In this document: positions 6,840-14,494 of the stretch, one piece after another
Numbering within the stretch: the first letter of the stretch is position 1
Layout of the letters: each line of letters opens with the position of its first letter
DNA from: Smithella sp.
GTDB taxonomy: Bacteria; Desulfobacterota; Syntrophia; Syntrophales; Smithellaceae
DNA: 64,000 nucleotides
Direction of reading: 5' to 3'
NCBI GenBank assembly: GCA_007244375.1
Contig: SCVW01000017.1
Span: 41,537-105,536 of the forward strand
Notes under the pieces: generated by a model
The model's input: only the letters and a program-made list of their open reading frames with translations
What the model was told of the DNA's origin: nothing
Database searches by the model: none
Program-made: the position numbers and the translations under genes

Positions 6840-9254
6840 TTATCCTATCTTTTCAACACGGCACGGCACATAGCGATGCAACGGTGTTGCGGCTAACGGG
6901 TCGCGATAAGTGTTTTTTGTGAGACGATTCACATTTACGCCGTAAGCCTTGCCGTTTTGCACAAGTCCAAAACCGTGAGGAATAAGCACCTGACCCTTTC
7001 TCGTCGCATCTGTCAGCTCGACTTCGATTGTTTCAGCCGCGGCTTCGGTTACGATTTTTACCTTATCGCCATCAGCAATACCCAGGGCTTGCGCGTCTTC
7101 GGGGTTGATTGCCATGGTGCAGGCTCGTTTTCCTTTGAGCCATGTCGGATCACGCATTAGTGTGTTGGCCACATTTTTAGTGTGACGTCCGGCATTGAGG
7201 ATAAGAGGATATTCCGGTGACGGATTAAGCGCTTTCTTTTCCGATTGAGGATCGATGCTCTTGAGCCATTCCTCCAATTCCGGGATACAAAGGTTTATCT
7301 TCTTATCCTCGGTTCTTACTTCTTTTATGTTACGTTCAATGTCCAGCATTCCTATCCACATTCCTTCGGGATGTTCGAGCAGAGTGTGGAATAGCTTTTC
7401 GCTGAAGCGTACTTGTGGCGTAAGTGCCACAAGAGGCATTATGCTTCTGTATTTAAACGCAGCGATAAATGACCGCAGTATCTTTTCCGGTTCAAGAAGA
7501 ATCGAGGCAAAGAAAGGTGCTTTGATTCCCATACGTGAAGCGCTTTTTCTCAGATGGTTCGGCATCGACATCATGACGCCGAAGAGAGCCGCAAGATTTG
7601 CCGAATCGTATTTCTTACCGATAGTTTCTGCCAGAACAAACGGCACGGTCTTCAGGGTCTCAAATGCCCCTTTAGCTTCCACTTGAGTCCAGAAATCGTC
7701 TTTGGCCAGCATGGTGAGCAGTTTCAGCGGGTTCTTGCCTAAAAAAGCAAGGAAAGCAAGGGCATAATCAAAGAGATCCTTATCTTGACCGGCAGCTTCA
7801 ATAAGATATGCCGGTATTTCCGGTAAAAGACCTGCTTTCCCGGCAATGCCGGTGAATATTTGTCCGCATTCCTTCCGTTCTCCGAGTGGAGAAACTACCG
7901 GCTGTCGTATTTGAAAATATATTTCCGGATAAGTCCAGGGGAAGAAAGTTGCGTCGTAGCTTTCCAGTCCTGAACGCGCTGGAAGTACATAATGTGAAAG
8001 AACTGCGGTTTCAGTCATTGCCAGTTCGAAGGTAACAAGCAGGTCGAGTTTCAAAAAAGCCTTTTCGTAGGCGATTGTGTCGGCGTAGGAGCGCAGCGGA
8101 TTGGCACCGGCGTTGATAACCGCACGGGGACGTTTCGGATGGTCGCTTAGAATTTCCTCGGGAAGAACATTAGGCGGATGAAATCCCATTATGGCTGGAA
8201 GCTTGGTAACCTGTGTGCGCCAGGTCTTGGGATCTCCGTCGTCGGTGTGTGCTCCCAGAGGAACAAGAGTGCCCGTAATAACATTGCCACCGGGAACGCA
8301 AAGCCTGCCACACAGTGCCGCCAGAATCATCACGAGATAAGAAACTACCGTACTGTGACGGTTCATTAGTATTCCGAGATCGGTGTGCACGCACCACTTT
8401 CTGACGGACATTTCCCTGCACAGATTTTTCACGTCATCATAAGAAACTTCGCACAACTCAAGCGCACCTTTAATGTCAAAATTTTTGAACCATTCTCTGA
8501 TATGGTCGAATCCCGCGAGGTTATCTGCGATATAATCTTTATTTTCCCATCCTTCGGCCAGTATAATTGCTATCATGGCCTTGAATAAAAGCGCATCAGT
8601 ACCGGGACGCAACGCGATATGTATGTTGGCAATTTGCGCTGTTTCCGATTTACGCGGATCAATGACCACAAGGAGTCTGTCCGGATTTTTTGAAAATTCT
8701 CTAAGGACCAGCGGTGCGCGCGGCATTTGATGGCTTTCCATGCCATTCCAACCGACCGCTACCATCATATCCGAATGATGCTCGTCGGGAATAAGGAAAC
8801 GGTTTTGTCGTCCCACCATCTTTCCGCAGACCCAGAAATATCCGGTGAGTTCCTGCGCCAGTGGATTATAATGATAGCGTGAACCGAGCTTTTTCATAAG
8901 CGCGGTGCCGAAAGCAGCATCTACATGGCATCCCTGGCCTCCGCCGCCCATGTAAACATAAGATTCCGGACCGTGCTTGGCTATAATGGATTTCAGCCTT
9001 TCGGAAATTTCGGCAAAGGCAATTTCCCAGGAAATGCGGACAAAACCTTCCGCTGTTTTCTTAAGAGGATACAGAAGTCTTCCTTCGTGATCATGGTGAT
9101 AAGCCACATTAATTCCCTTCACACACACATATCCCTGGCTCCGGGGATTATCTTTATCTCCTTTTACTTTGACGATTTTGTTGTCTTCTATTTCAACTTC
9201 GAGGCCGCAATTTTGGGCACACAGTACGCAGCTGGTCTTTTTCCGTTCTCCCAT
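6840..9254 (-). CDS. Molybdopterin-dependent oxidoreductase (DMSO reductase superfamily), cytoplasmic
   Basis: The 804-residue catalytic subunit has an N-terminal 4Fe-4S binding motif (CVLCAQNC...GYVCVKG, residues ~9-47) and the usual molybdopterin domains. Near the C-terminus is the molydop-binding domain (LNAGRHTKNVANTLMRDPTW, MAINPEDAQALGI, ELTDATRKGQVLIPHGFG). No twin-arginine signal is present, so it is likely cytoplasmic. The metal-ligand residue cannot be assigned confidently, and the substrate is unknown; acetylene hydratase-like and thiosulfate/polysulfide reductase-like branches are both possible. No electron-transfer subunit is adjacent. Its promoter carries a perfect palindrome between -35 and -10, indicating tight repression. 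GGGAGAA precedes the start ATG. Confidence 0.85.
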   Translation of the reverse strand: MGERKKTSCVLCAQNCGLEVEIEDNKIVKVKGDKDNPRSQGYVCVKGINVAYHHDHEGRLLYPLKKTAEGFVRISWEIAFAEISERLKSIIAKHGPESYVYMGGGGQGCHVDAAFGTALMKKLGSRYHYNPLAQELTGYFWVCGKMVGRQNRFLIPDEHHSDMMVAVGWNGMESHQMPRAPLVLREFSKNPDRLLVVIDPRKSETAQIANIHIALRPGTDALLFKAMIAIILAEGWENKDYIADNLAGFDHIREWFKNFDIKGALELCEVSYDDVKNLCREMSVRKWCVHTDLGILMNRHSTVVSYLVMILAALCGRLCVPGGNVITGTLVPLGAHTDDGDPKTWRTQVTKLPAIMGFHPPNVLPEEILSDHPKRPRAVINAGANPLRSYADTIAYEKAFLKLDLLVTFELAMTETAVLSHYVLPARSGLESYDATFFPWTYPEIYFQIRQPVVSPLGERKECGQIFTGIAGKAGLLPEIPAYLIEAAGQDKDLFDYALAFLAFLGKNPLKLLTMLAKDDFWTQVEAKGAFETLKTVPFVLAETIGKKYDSANLAALFGVMMSMPNHLRKSASRMGIKAPFFASILLEPEKILRSFIAAFKYRSIMPLVALTPQVRFSEKLFHTLLEHPEGMWIGMLDIERNIKEVRTEDKKINLCIPELEEWLKSIDPQSEKKALNPSPEYPLILNAGRHTKNVANTLMRDPTWLKGKRACTMAINPEDAQALGIADGDKVKIVTEAAAETIEVELTDATRKGQVLIPHGFGLVQNGKAYGVNVNRLTKNTYRDPLAATPLHRYVPCRVEKIG

Positions 9255-9369
9255 GTCGTTTTCTCCCGGCAGTATATGATTATCAATTTTAAGAAATGCT
9301 TTTATAACTTTTCTGCGAAAAATCTTTTTATTTTTAACTCTTTTTCCATTCTGAGAAACATTTTTGATA

Positions 9370-9399
9370 AAAATAGACCGGTCGTCTATTGATTGTCAA
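9370..9399 (-). promoter_or_regulatory. Promoter with embedded TetR-type operator for the molybdopterin gene
   Basis: On the minus strand TTGACA (9399-9394) and TATTTT (9375-9370) are 18 bp apart. Between them lies a perfect 19-bp dyad, AATAGAC-CGGTC-GTCTATT (9372-9390). A repressor bound there would block RNA polymerase. The half-site resembles the TAGACC-N4-GGTCTA box of NemR-like TetR regulators; the protein that binds is not identified. Confidence 0.65.
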
Positions 9400-9411
9400 G
9401 AAAATTATTTT

Positions 9412-9993
9412 TCAATTATTATTTTGTTGTCTGTCTTCAAATATTTTATTCAGCCATTTTAGCATTGCCTCTGCAATAATTTCATGTCCGCGTTCATTCG
9501 GATAACGGGAATCCGGCAAGACCATATCCCTATTGCAGAGATTATGTTCTTCGAGATAACCAGTCCAGTAGCTGTGGAGCGGTATTAATTCACACGCCAA
9601 GTCTGACGCGACAATCCTCAAAGATCTGTAGAAAATATTCACAGCGTCCATGTCGTGGGGATTATCGAAAGTATGGGAAGTGGCCAGAAAAATAATTGGA
9701 TTAAATCGAAAGCGCGCCAGCCTGATTATCTGCACAAGATTTTCCTGAAATTCGGAACGGTAAACATAATCAAAAGCGTCATCAACACCGAAATGAAGAA
9801 GAAGGATATCAGGTTCAAAGCAAGCGATGTCTTCGTTGAATGTGCCTATGCCGTCAAAAGAGGTTTCCCTGTACCTTGAACGGTTTATTACCTCGATTTC
9901 TTTTTCAAGGAGAGATTCTTTTAGAATATCTGCGTAACTTTTAATAACACCATAACCTGAAGCAATACTTCCGCCGCGGATAAGCAGTTTCAT
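9412..9993 (-). CDS. SGNH/GDSL-type hydrolase
   Basis: The 193-residue protein has the SGNH blocks in order: block I GGSIASGYG (nucleophile Ser ~9), a block III-like HFGVDDAF (~67-74) and block V SRYPNERGHEIIA (His near 170). There is no signal peptide, so it is intracellular. It probably hydrolyses an ester on a small substrate or carbohydrate. It ends 22 bp upstream of the molybdopterin gene's promoter in the same orientation. The catalytic Asp-x-x-His of block V is degenerate (Asn-Glu-Arg-Gly-His), so activity should not be assumed. Confidence 0.75.
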   Translation of the reverse strand: MKLLIRGGSIASGYGVIKSYADILKESLLEKEIEVINRSRYRETSFDGIGTFNEDIACFEPDILLLHFGVDDAFDYVYRSEFQENLVQIIRLARFRFNPIIFLATSHTFDNPHDMDAVNIFYRSLRIVASDLACELIPLHSYWTGYLEEHNLCNRDMVLPDSRYPNERGHEIIAEAMLKWLNKIFEDRQQNNN

Positions 9994-10116
9994 GAAATAG
10001 AATTGTCCTTGTTATCGGATTTTTTCATTGTCGGATTATAGTTTGTTAAGAGGAAAATATACAGATTTTTTGTCAAATAATAAGACAAAAGAATAGTGGA
10101 TGCGAAAAATGAAATC

Positions 10117-11430
10117 TTAATGTTTTGTTTTAACATGCAGCAGGGGCAATCCCAGATGGCGGCGGCGGTTTTCACCTTTGAGCCGGGTCTGTTCGCGGAC
10201 GGTGGGCTTGCCGCGGCGTCCTTTGCCCAGTTCTTCTATAAGATGAGAACTGCCCAGATGCAAAGTATGTTTGCCGAATTTTCGCCCCAGTTCATCCGCG
10301 GCATTATAAATATCTTTTATCTTTTCCGCTTGCAGGGAATTATCAAAAAGAGAGTATTGAACACTGCTATCCGGTTCCAGATCGAGCAGAATAACGCCCG
10401 TCGCGCGGTAAATATCCTTTAGCGAATAACAACAGTCAAACAGGTTGCGTATAATTTCGGAAAATTCAATCGGACAATTGCAGGGACGCGAGAGTTTAAC
10501 TTCACTGCCGACCGTGTCAAAATCATTCTTCTTCAGAAAGACGACAATTTTATTCGGTGCCAGCGAATAACGCCGGGCTTTGATGCAGGCGGATTCCATG
10601 TTACGCATCAGATGAGCGAAGAGATATTCGGCATTAGATGTAGCCGGCGCGAATGTTTTTGTTTTGCTGATTGACGTATAAGAACTTTTTTCTTCCGTAG
10701 TCACGGGATAAACCGATTGTCCGCGCAGCTCCTGCCAGATTTCCACACCGGGTTTGGTAAATCTTTCCCGTACTTTTTTCTCCGGCAGTTGCGCGAATTC
10801 CAGAGCGTAACGGATGCCCATCTTGGCCAGATAGTTGGTCGTGGCAAAACCTATACCCCAGATTTTTTCCACGGGGAGATTACCGAGATAATCGGCAATA
10901 TCTCTGCCTTTGATTATTGTTATGCCGGAGGGCTTTTGATGTTTGGAAGCGACTTTGGCCAGTACTTTAGTGATGCTCAATCCCACGGAAACGGTTATGC
11001 CCAGTTCTCTTTCGATTTCCTTTTTCATATTGAGAATAATTTCTTCATAGGATGAACGCAGCGCGCGGCGCATGCCGGTAATATCGGCAAAAGCTTCGTC
11101 GATGGAATATTCTTCCACATCGGGAGTAAAACGCCGCATGGTGCTGAACATTCGCCGTGAAAATAAGCTGTAGGTCTCATAATCCGACGGCAGAACAATC
11201 AGTCCCGGACAAATATTTCTCGCTTCGTGCAGAGGCACGCCGCGCTTGATGCCCAGTTTCTTGGCCGGGTAACTGGCGCAGGCAACAATGCCGCGCTCGC
11301 CGCCGGTAATCAGAGCTTTCCCTCTGAGTTCGGGATGAATTGCCTCCTCGCAGGAAGTGAAGAAAGCGTCGCCGTCGATATGCACAATCGCGCGCGGCCA
11401 GGAATGCAGAGAAAATAATTGTTGAGACAT
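10117..11430 (-). CDS. dinB: Y-family DNA polymerase (DinB/Pol IV type)
   Basis: The 437-residue translesion polymerase has the catalytic palm motifs HIDGDAFFTSCEEA near residue 17 and EYSIDEAFADI near 107, a helix-hairpin-helix region (VEKIWGIGFATTNYLAKMGI) and a little-finger domain. The C-terminus is a basic extension after a QYSLF-like string, which resembles beta-clamp binding peptides. It would copy past DNA lesions. No copy of the lexA palindrome was seen upstream, so SOS control is not evident at this gene. It starts 48 bp after the GIY-YIG gene's stop and has no obvious ribosome site. Confidence 0.88.
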   Translation of the reverse strand: MSQQLFSLHSWPRAIVHIDGDAFFTSCEEAIHPELRGKALITGGERGIVACASYPAKKLGIKRGVPLHEARNICPGLIVLPSDYETYSLFSRRMFSTMRRFTPDVEEYSIDEAFADITGMRRALRSSYEEIILNMKKEIERELGITVSVGLSITKVLAKVASKHQKPSGITIIKGRDIADYLGNLPVEKIWGIGFATTNYLAKMGIRYALEFAQLPEKKVRERFTKPGVEIWQELRGQSVYPVTTEEKSSYTSISKTKTFAPATSNAEYLFAHLMRNMESACIKARRYSLAPNKIVVFLKKNDFDTVGSEVKLSRPCNCPIEFSEIIRNLFDCCYSLKDIYRATGVILLDLEPDSSVQYSLFDNSLQAEKIKDIYNAADELGRKFGKHTLHLGSSHLIEELGKGRRGKPTVREQTRLKGENRRRHLGLPLLHVKTKH

Positions 11431-11478
11431 AAAATATTTAAAAAATGAATAACTCAGGGAAAATTCAATTACTGATTG

Positions 11479-11919
11479 TTAGCTGTCCGGTTGAAAGACC
11501 CATGTTTCTATTGGAGAGCCGATGGCGCTCGCGAATCGGGCTAACGATGGTTTTTTCTTCATAACAAACAGATGAGATAAACACCTGCAATCAGTGCAAC
11601 CAAACCCTTTCACCGGTAACGTTTCCTCCATCTCTGATAATGCCTGTGCCCACCGATGCTCTAAATGTATTGGTTCATTGCTGTACCATGCAAAAACAGG
11701 GTTCACGTGTTCCCGGAGATAATCGATATGCCAGTGTTTAGATTTTGTCTTTCGGCAATGCCTTGTGATACGTGCCTGCACGCCTCCCGGACCAAACGCG
11801 CTACCAACGTAGATATAATATCCCGGAACTATTCTGAGGCGACCCCGGCGGCCAATTTGCGTGCTTGTGCTTTTAAGGCTTCGAAGAACTAACGCATATG
11901 TCCCTGGTTTCGATTTCAT
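11479..11919 (-). CDS. GIY-YIG domain protein, DUF123 family
   Basis: The 146-residue protein fits the DUF123/GIY-YIG nuclease-like family: GTYALVLRS, then YYIYVGSAFGPGGVQARITRHCR (the GIY-YIG core as YYIYVGSA with a downstream Arg), HWHIDYLREHVNPVFAWYS, and a CTDCRCLSHLF cysteine motif. Such proteins are small stand-alone nucleases, or fused to endonuclease III, and act on DNA. It sits upstream of a translesion polymerase, suggesting a DNA repair pair; that link is inference from adjacency. Confidence 0.82.
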   Translation of the reverse strand: MKSKPGTYALVLRSLKSTSTQIGRRGRLRIVPGYYIYVGSAFGPGGVQARITRHCRKTKSKHWHIDYLREHVNPVFAWYSNEPIHLEHRWAQALSEMEETLPVKGFGCTDCRCLSHLFVMKKKPSLARFASAIGSPIETWVFQPDS

Positions 11920-11998
11920 GATTCATACTACTGTCCAGCAAAATAATCAGCCGGAGCGTAGAGATCGACTGGATGGTTTTTTTATTGCAAACTGCAAA

Positions 11999-12262
11999 TT
12001 ACTCATAATGTGTCCACATTCTGATAATCTTTACTGTTTGGATATCTTTTAACACTTGATAAATTAAACGGTGTTGTATGTTGATTCTCCTGGAATATGC
12101 CCCTGTAAGGTCACCCATAAGTTTTTCATAGGGTGGCGGGTTTCGAAATGGGTTTTCTCTGAGTATATCTAACAAGCGGCTTGCCTGGGATTTTAACCCG
12201 GATGCTGCAATTATTTTTGCGTCTTTTTGCGCTTGTCTAGTGAAAACCAATCGCCAACTCAC
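11999..12262 (-). CDS. yoeB: YoeB/Txe family mRNA interferase toxin
   Basis: The 87-residue protein has YoeB family landmarks: a WRLVFTRQAQKDAK start, NPFRNPPPYEKLMGDLTGAYSRRINIQHRLIYQV in the middle, and an end VKIIRMWTHYE with the terminal His-Tyr characteristic of YoeB. These RelE-fold ribonucleases cut mRNA at the ribosome. It overlaps the YefM-type antitoxin stop by 4 bp, so translation is coupled. The pair lies immediately past a complete integron attC, although no second attC was found after the toxin. Confidence 0.9.
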   Translation of the reverse strand: MSWRLVFTRQAQKDAKIIAASGLKSQASRLLDILRENPFRNPPPYEKLMGDLTGAYSRRINIQHRLIYQVLKDIQTVKIIRMWTHYE

Positions 12263-12501
12263 CAGCCCGGTTCCTCCTTACATTTTTCAACCGGTGTCTT
12301 CAAACCTTTCTTGATTGATTCCCGCATACCGGGAATTGACATGAGATATAATGTTTCTTCGATGGAACGCCAGTCTTCTTCAGAAATTAAAACAGCAGAA
12401 TTTCTCTTTCCGACAATCTGAACCGGTATATGTGAATCTTTTACTTCGTCCACAAGGTTGTAAAGACGTTTTCTTGCCTCGGATGCCGTAAATGTTGTCA
12501 T
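12259..12501 (-). CDS. yefM: YefM/Phd family antitoxin
   Basis: The 80-residue antitoxin has an N-terminal Phd/YefM DNA-binding fold (TASEARKRLYNLVDEV, VQIVGKRNSAVLISEEDWRSIEETLYL) and a C-terminal toxin-binding tail. It neutralises the YoeB toxin encoded downstream and, with it, represses the operon. TAGGAGGT at 12509-12516 supports the start. The promoter holds paired GTAC cores 12 bp apart. Confidence 0.9.
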   Translation of the reverse strand: MTTFTASEARKRLYNLVDEVKDSHIPVQIVGKRNSAVLISEEDWRSIEETLYLMSIPGMRESIKKGLKTPVEKCKEEPGW

Positions 12502-12516
12502 GTTTTTTACCTCCTA

Positions 12517-12538
12517 AACGTACGATATATGGTACGAC
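12517..12538 (-). promoter_or_regulatory. YefM-type operator upstream of the toxin-antitoxin operon
   Basis: Two palindromic GTAC cores (CGTACG at 12519-12524 and GGTACG at 12531-12536) are centred 12 bp apart and are also linked as CGTAC-N7-GTACG. Known YefM operators carry TGTACA cores at the same 12-bp centre-to-centre spacing. The site sits just upstream of the antitoxin ribosome site, suitable for autorepression. Confidence 0.65.
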
Positions 12539-12567
12539 ATAATTGCATTAATGTCAAACTATTTTCT

Positions 12568-12630
12568 GCCCAACGCCGCTCTTCAGTGGGCGCGGTTTTT
12601 CGGCGATCCACTGAAAGAGCATGTTATCTG
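12568..12630 (-). other. Integron attC recombination site
   Basis: In minus-strand reading the 63-bp site runs: R'' CAGATAAC, two bases, arm GCTCTTTCAGTGG, 18-nt loop, arm CCACTGAAGAGC, three bases, R' GTTGGGC. The arms pair perfectly except for one extrahelical base, a hallmark of attC folding. R' fits GTTRRRY. The R'' sequence is the exact complement of GTTATCTG found at the left end of the same cassette (13069), as required for a circularising cassette. Confidence 0.85.
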
Positions 12631-13068
12631 AAATTCAATCAATCACGTCAGTATATCTAAAAGCTTTGTAATCTAATTTAGTTTTTCCAAGTAGGTCCTT
12701 ACGCATGGCAAGAACTATGTTACCGACAGCCTTGCGACCTTCTTCAGGGTTAGGTGGCTTTCCTTTTGAATCAATGACTTGTTTTACCATATCGTTCATT
12801 GCTTCAACAACTTCATCCGAGCAATATAACCATGCTTGGTACTGTTCTTCAAAAAATTCTCTCTTTGCTTTACCGCCAGCGGTTACACCCACAAAACCTT
12901 GTAACTTCAGTAATAGTTTTGAATATTTCTCTTCTTTATATTTTACAATGGCTTCGTGTCTTTTTGATCTGCTTGTAAAATAGTAAGTGAGATAGGAACC
13001 TATCACTGCAGTTAAAATTGGAATTATGATTGAAAAAGTATTCATAGAATATACCTTCCCTCAGATAA
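12574..13068 (-). mobile_element. Integron gene cassette
   Basis: The 495-bp unit is bounded by two recombination points: G13069^T13068 on the integrase side (GTTATCTG) and G12574^T12573 in attC (GTTGGGC). It contains one minus-strand ORF whose stop lies 5 bp from the attC. The match between its left end and its own attC R'' shows it was inserted as a unit. Cassette and integrase share orientation, the uncommon 'inverted' integron layout. Confidence 0.8.
12635..13045 (-). CDS. Cassette-encoded membrane-anchored hypothetical protein
   Basis: The 136-residue product has one N-terminal transmembrane helix (residues ~4-24, IIIPILTAVIGSYLTYYFTS), followed by a basic stop-transfer RSKRH and a cytoplasmic, helix-rich domain with conserved-looking Trp-Leu-Tyr-Cys (QAWLYCSDEVVEAMNDMV). 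This layout is common among small cassette-borne proteins of unknown function. It is the only ORF of the integron cassette at 12574-13068. I recognise no function. Confidence 0.75.
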   Translation of the reverse strand: MNTFSIIIPILTAVIGSYLTYYFTSRSKRHEAIVKYKEEKYSKLLLKLQGFVGVTAGGKAKREFFEEQYQAWLYCSDEVVEAMNDMVKQVIDSKGKPPNPEEGRKAVGNIVLAMRKDLLGKTKLDYKAFRYTDVID

Positions 13069-13103
13069 CATTGTTTATATGGATCGGTGTTAATACTGTA
13101 AAC

Positions 13104-13121
13104 GCCGACAGCACTGTCGGC
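13104..13121. repeat. Perfect 18-bp palindromic hairpin in the attI region
   Basis: GCCGACAG-CA-CTGTCGGC lies between the integrase stop and the first cassette. The flanking GGTATTATGCCGA (minus strand) partly repeats the GATATTATGCCGA of the inverted repeat at 13202-13241. It may be part of attI or a terminator; no long T-run follows. Confidence 0.5.
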
Positions 13122-13201
13122 ATAATACCCCGCTGAAAAATCTGTAATTTTAAATCCAATAGCTTAATATTAAACGTTAATCAACATAAATTATATTTTC
13201 C

Positions 13202-13241
13202 CAGTTGGGATATTATGCCGATCCGTATAATATCCCAACTG
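13202..13241. repeat. 40-bp perfect inverted repeat next to the integrase stop
   Basis: CAGTTGGGATATTAT (13202-13216) and its exact complement (13227-13241) flank a 10-nt loop. It starts 4 bp beyond the integrase stop codon. Each arm contains GTTGGGA, close to the GTTGGGC core of the nearby attC. It could be the integrase terminator, part of attI or an integrase-binding structure. Confidence 0.6.
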
Positions 13242-13245
13242 CGTT

Positions 13246-14322
13246 TTAAAGGTTATCCGCCGGACTCCTTACTGCAGATGGCCCTTTATTGAGAACATGG
13301 GTATAAATCATCGTTGTTTTCAAATCTTTGTGTCCAAGAAGTTCTTGAACCGTCCTTATGTCATAGCCATCCTCAAGTAAATGTGTTGCAAATGAATGAC
13401 GGAAAGTATGACAGGTTGCTCTTTTTACAAGACCGGCCTTTATCACGGCATCTTTGACTGATTTTTGAATAATGGATTCATCAATGTGATGCCTGCCGCG
13501 CTCACCGGTCTTCTTGTTTTGCCACAAAGTTTCCTGTGGAAAAACCCATTGCCAGCGCCATTCTTTGGAGGCATTCGGATATTTGCGTACTAAAGCGTCC
13601 GGTAAGAGTACACGACCAAAACCATTGGCAACATCGGATTCATGAATTTTCTTAACTTTGTTTAAATGCTCTGTTAATGGTTTTTTGACCGATTCAGGAA
13701 ACATTGTTATACGATCTTTATCGCCTTTACCGCTCCTGACGATTATTTGGTTTTTACTGAAATCCAAGTCTTGAACCCTCAAACGCAAACACTCCATTAA
13801 TCTGAGACCTGCGCCATACATAAGGTAGGAAATGATCCATTTATCGCCTGTTAGGTTGCTCAGCACAGCTTTAACTTCGTCCTTGTTCATAACAACAGGC
13901 AACCTTACCGGCTTTCTTGCACGGATAACTTCCCCGATATCGCCGATCTTGCGGTTTATAACGTACTTGTAAAGAAAGATAATTGCGCATAATGCCTGAT
14001 TTTGTGTTGAGGCGCTGACATGTTTCTTGACAGCCAGATGGGTTAAAAAAGCATTGATTTCCGGCTCGGCCATGTCTTTCGGATGCCGGACATGATGGAA
14101 GAAGATAAATCTTTTAACCCAGTGAACATAGGTGGCTTCGGTGTTCCGGCTGTAGTGCCTGGAACGCATGGCCTGGCTAAGTTGATCAAGGAGTTTCGGC
14201 TCTTGGTCAGTTGCCGGCATCGGCATCACGACTCTTATTGACGGGTAAGCTGCCGCCGTTGGTTTTTCCTTGAAAGAAGTTGAATTACGAATTTCAGGCT
14301 GAATCATTTTCAATCTCCCCAT
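13246..14322 (-). CDS. intI: Integron integrase (IntI)
   Basis: The 358-residue tyrosine recombinase has catalytic residues Arg174 ([12 protein letters not shown]), Lys199, His305 and Arg308 ([11 protein letters not shown]), His331 (LLGHKD) and the nucleophile Tyr340 (TTMIYTHV). The insertion at ~238-262 ([19 protein letters not shown]) is the patch unique to integron integrases, which separates it from XerCD-type enzymes. The SAM-like core-binding domain starts near residue 43; the first ~42 residues are an extension, so the true start could be internal. It recombines attI and folded attC sites. The cassette array lies beyond its 3' end on the same strand. Confidence 0.95.
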   Translation of the reverse strand: MGRLKMIQPEIRNSTSFKEKPTAAAYPSIRVVMPMPATDQEPKLLDQLSQAMRSRHYSRNTEATYVHWVKRFIFFHHVRHPKDMAEPEINAFLTHLAVKKHVSASTQNQALCAIIFLYKYVINRKIGDIGEVIRARKPVRLPVVMNKDEVKAVLSNLTGDKWIISYLMYGAGLRLMECLRLRVQDLDFSKNQIIVRSGKGDKDRITMFPESVKKPLTEHLNKVKKIHESDVANGFGRVLLPDALVRKYPNASKEWRWQWVFPQETLWQNKKTGERGRHHIDESIIQKSVKDAVIKAGLVKRATCHTFRHSFATHLLEDGYDIRTVQELLGHKDLKTTMIYTHVLNKGPSAVRSPADNL

Positions 14323-14364
14323 ATCAATCTTACTTTATTGTGAGACTCAAATTTTAATGAAACT

Positions 14365-14396
14365 CAGATATTACAAACGCAGTACAGTAATATCTG
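14365..14396. promoter_or_regulatory. Perfect dyad upstream of intI
   Basis: CAGATATTAC (14365-14374) and GTAATATCTG (14387-14396) are exact complements across 12 nt. The dyad is 43 bp upstream of the integrase start, in its probable promoter region. It does not resemble the lexA palindrome at 15095-15112. It could be an operator or an integrase-binding site. Confidence 0.4.
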
Positions 14397-14461
14397 TAAG
14401 TTGAATTATCCCGCGTGCGAAGCTTAGCGGGGCAAAACCGAGTAACCTAAAAAAAGTCTGG

Positions 14462-14481
14462 ATTCCGGCCTACGCCGGAAT
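14462..14481. repeat. REP-like hairpin between lexA and intI
   Basis: ATTCCGGC-CTAC-GCCGGAAT, flanked by CTGG and GACG, has the look of the short dispersed extragenic palindromes common in proteobacterial genomes. It lies 13 bp past the lexA stop and may help terminate lexA. Confidence 0.6.
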
Positions 14482-14494
14482 GACGAACGCATTT

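Noticed and set aside
9372..9390. The molybdopterin-gene palindrome as a second LexA site
   Set aside because: It resembles the lexA dyad superficially but its centre spacing (odd, 5 bp) and half-site order differ; a TetR-type operator fits better.
11431..11478. LexA box upstream of the Y-family polymerase
   Set aside because: No sequence resembling the lexA dyad was seen in the 48-bp gap or just upstream of it.
11920..11998. attC expected after the YoeB toxin gene
   Set aside because: No GCCCAAC complement of the unit's GTTGGGC left end and no matching arms were found; only a short TCCAG/CTGGA pair.
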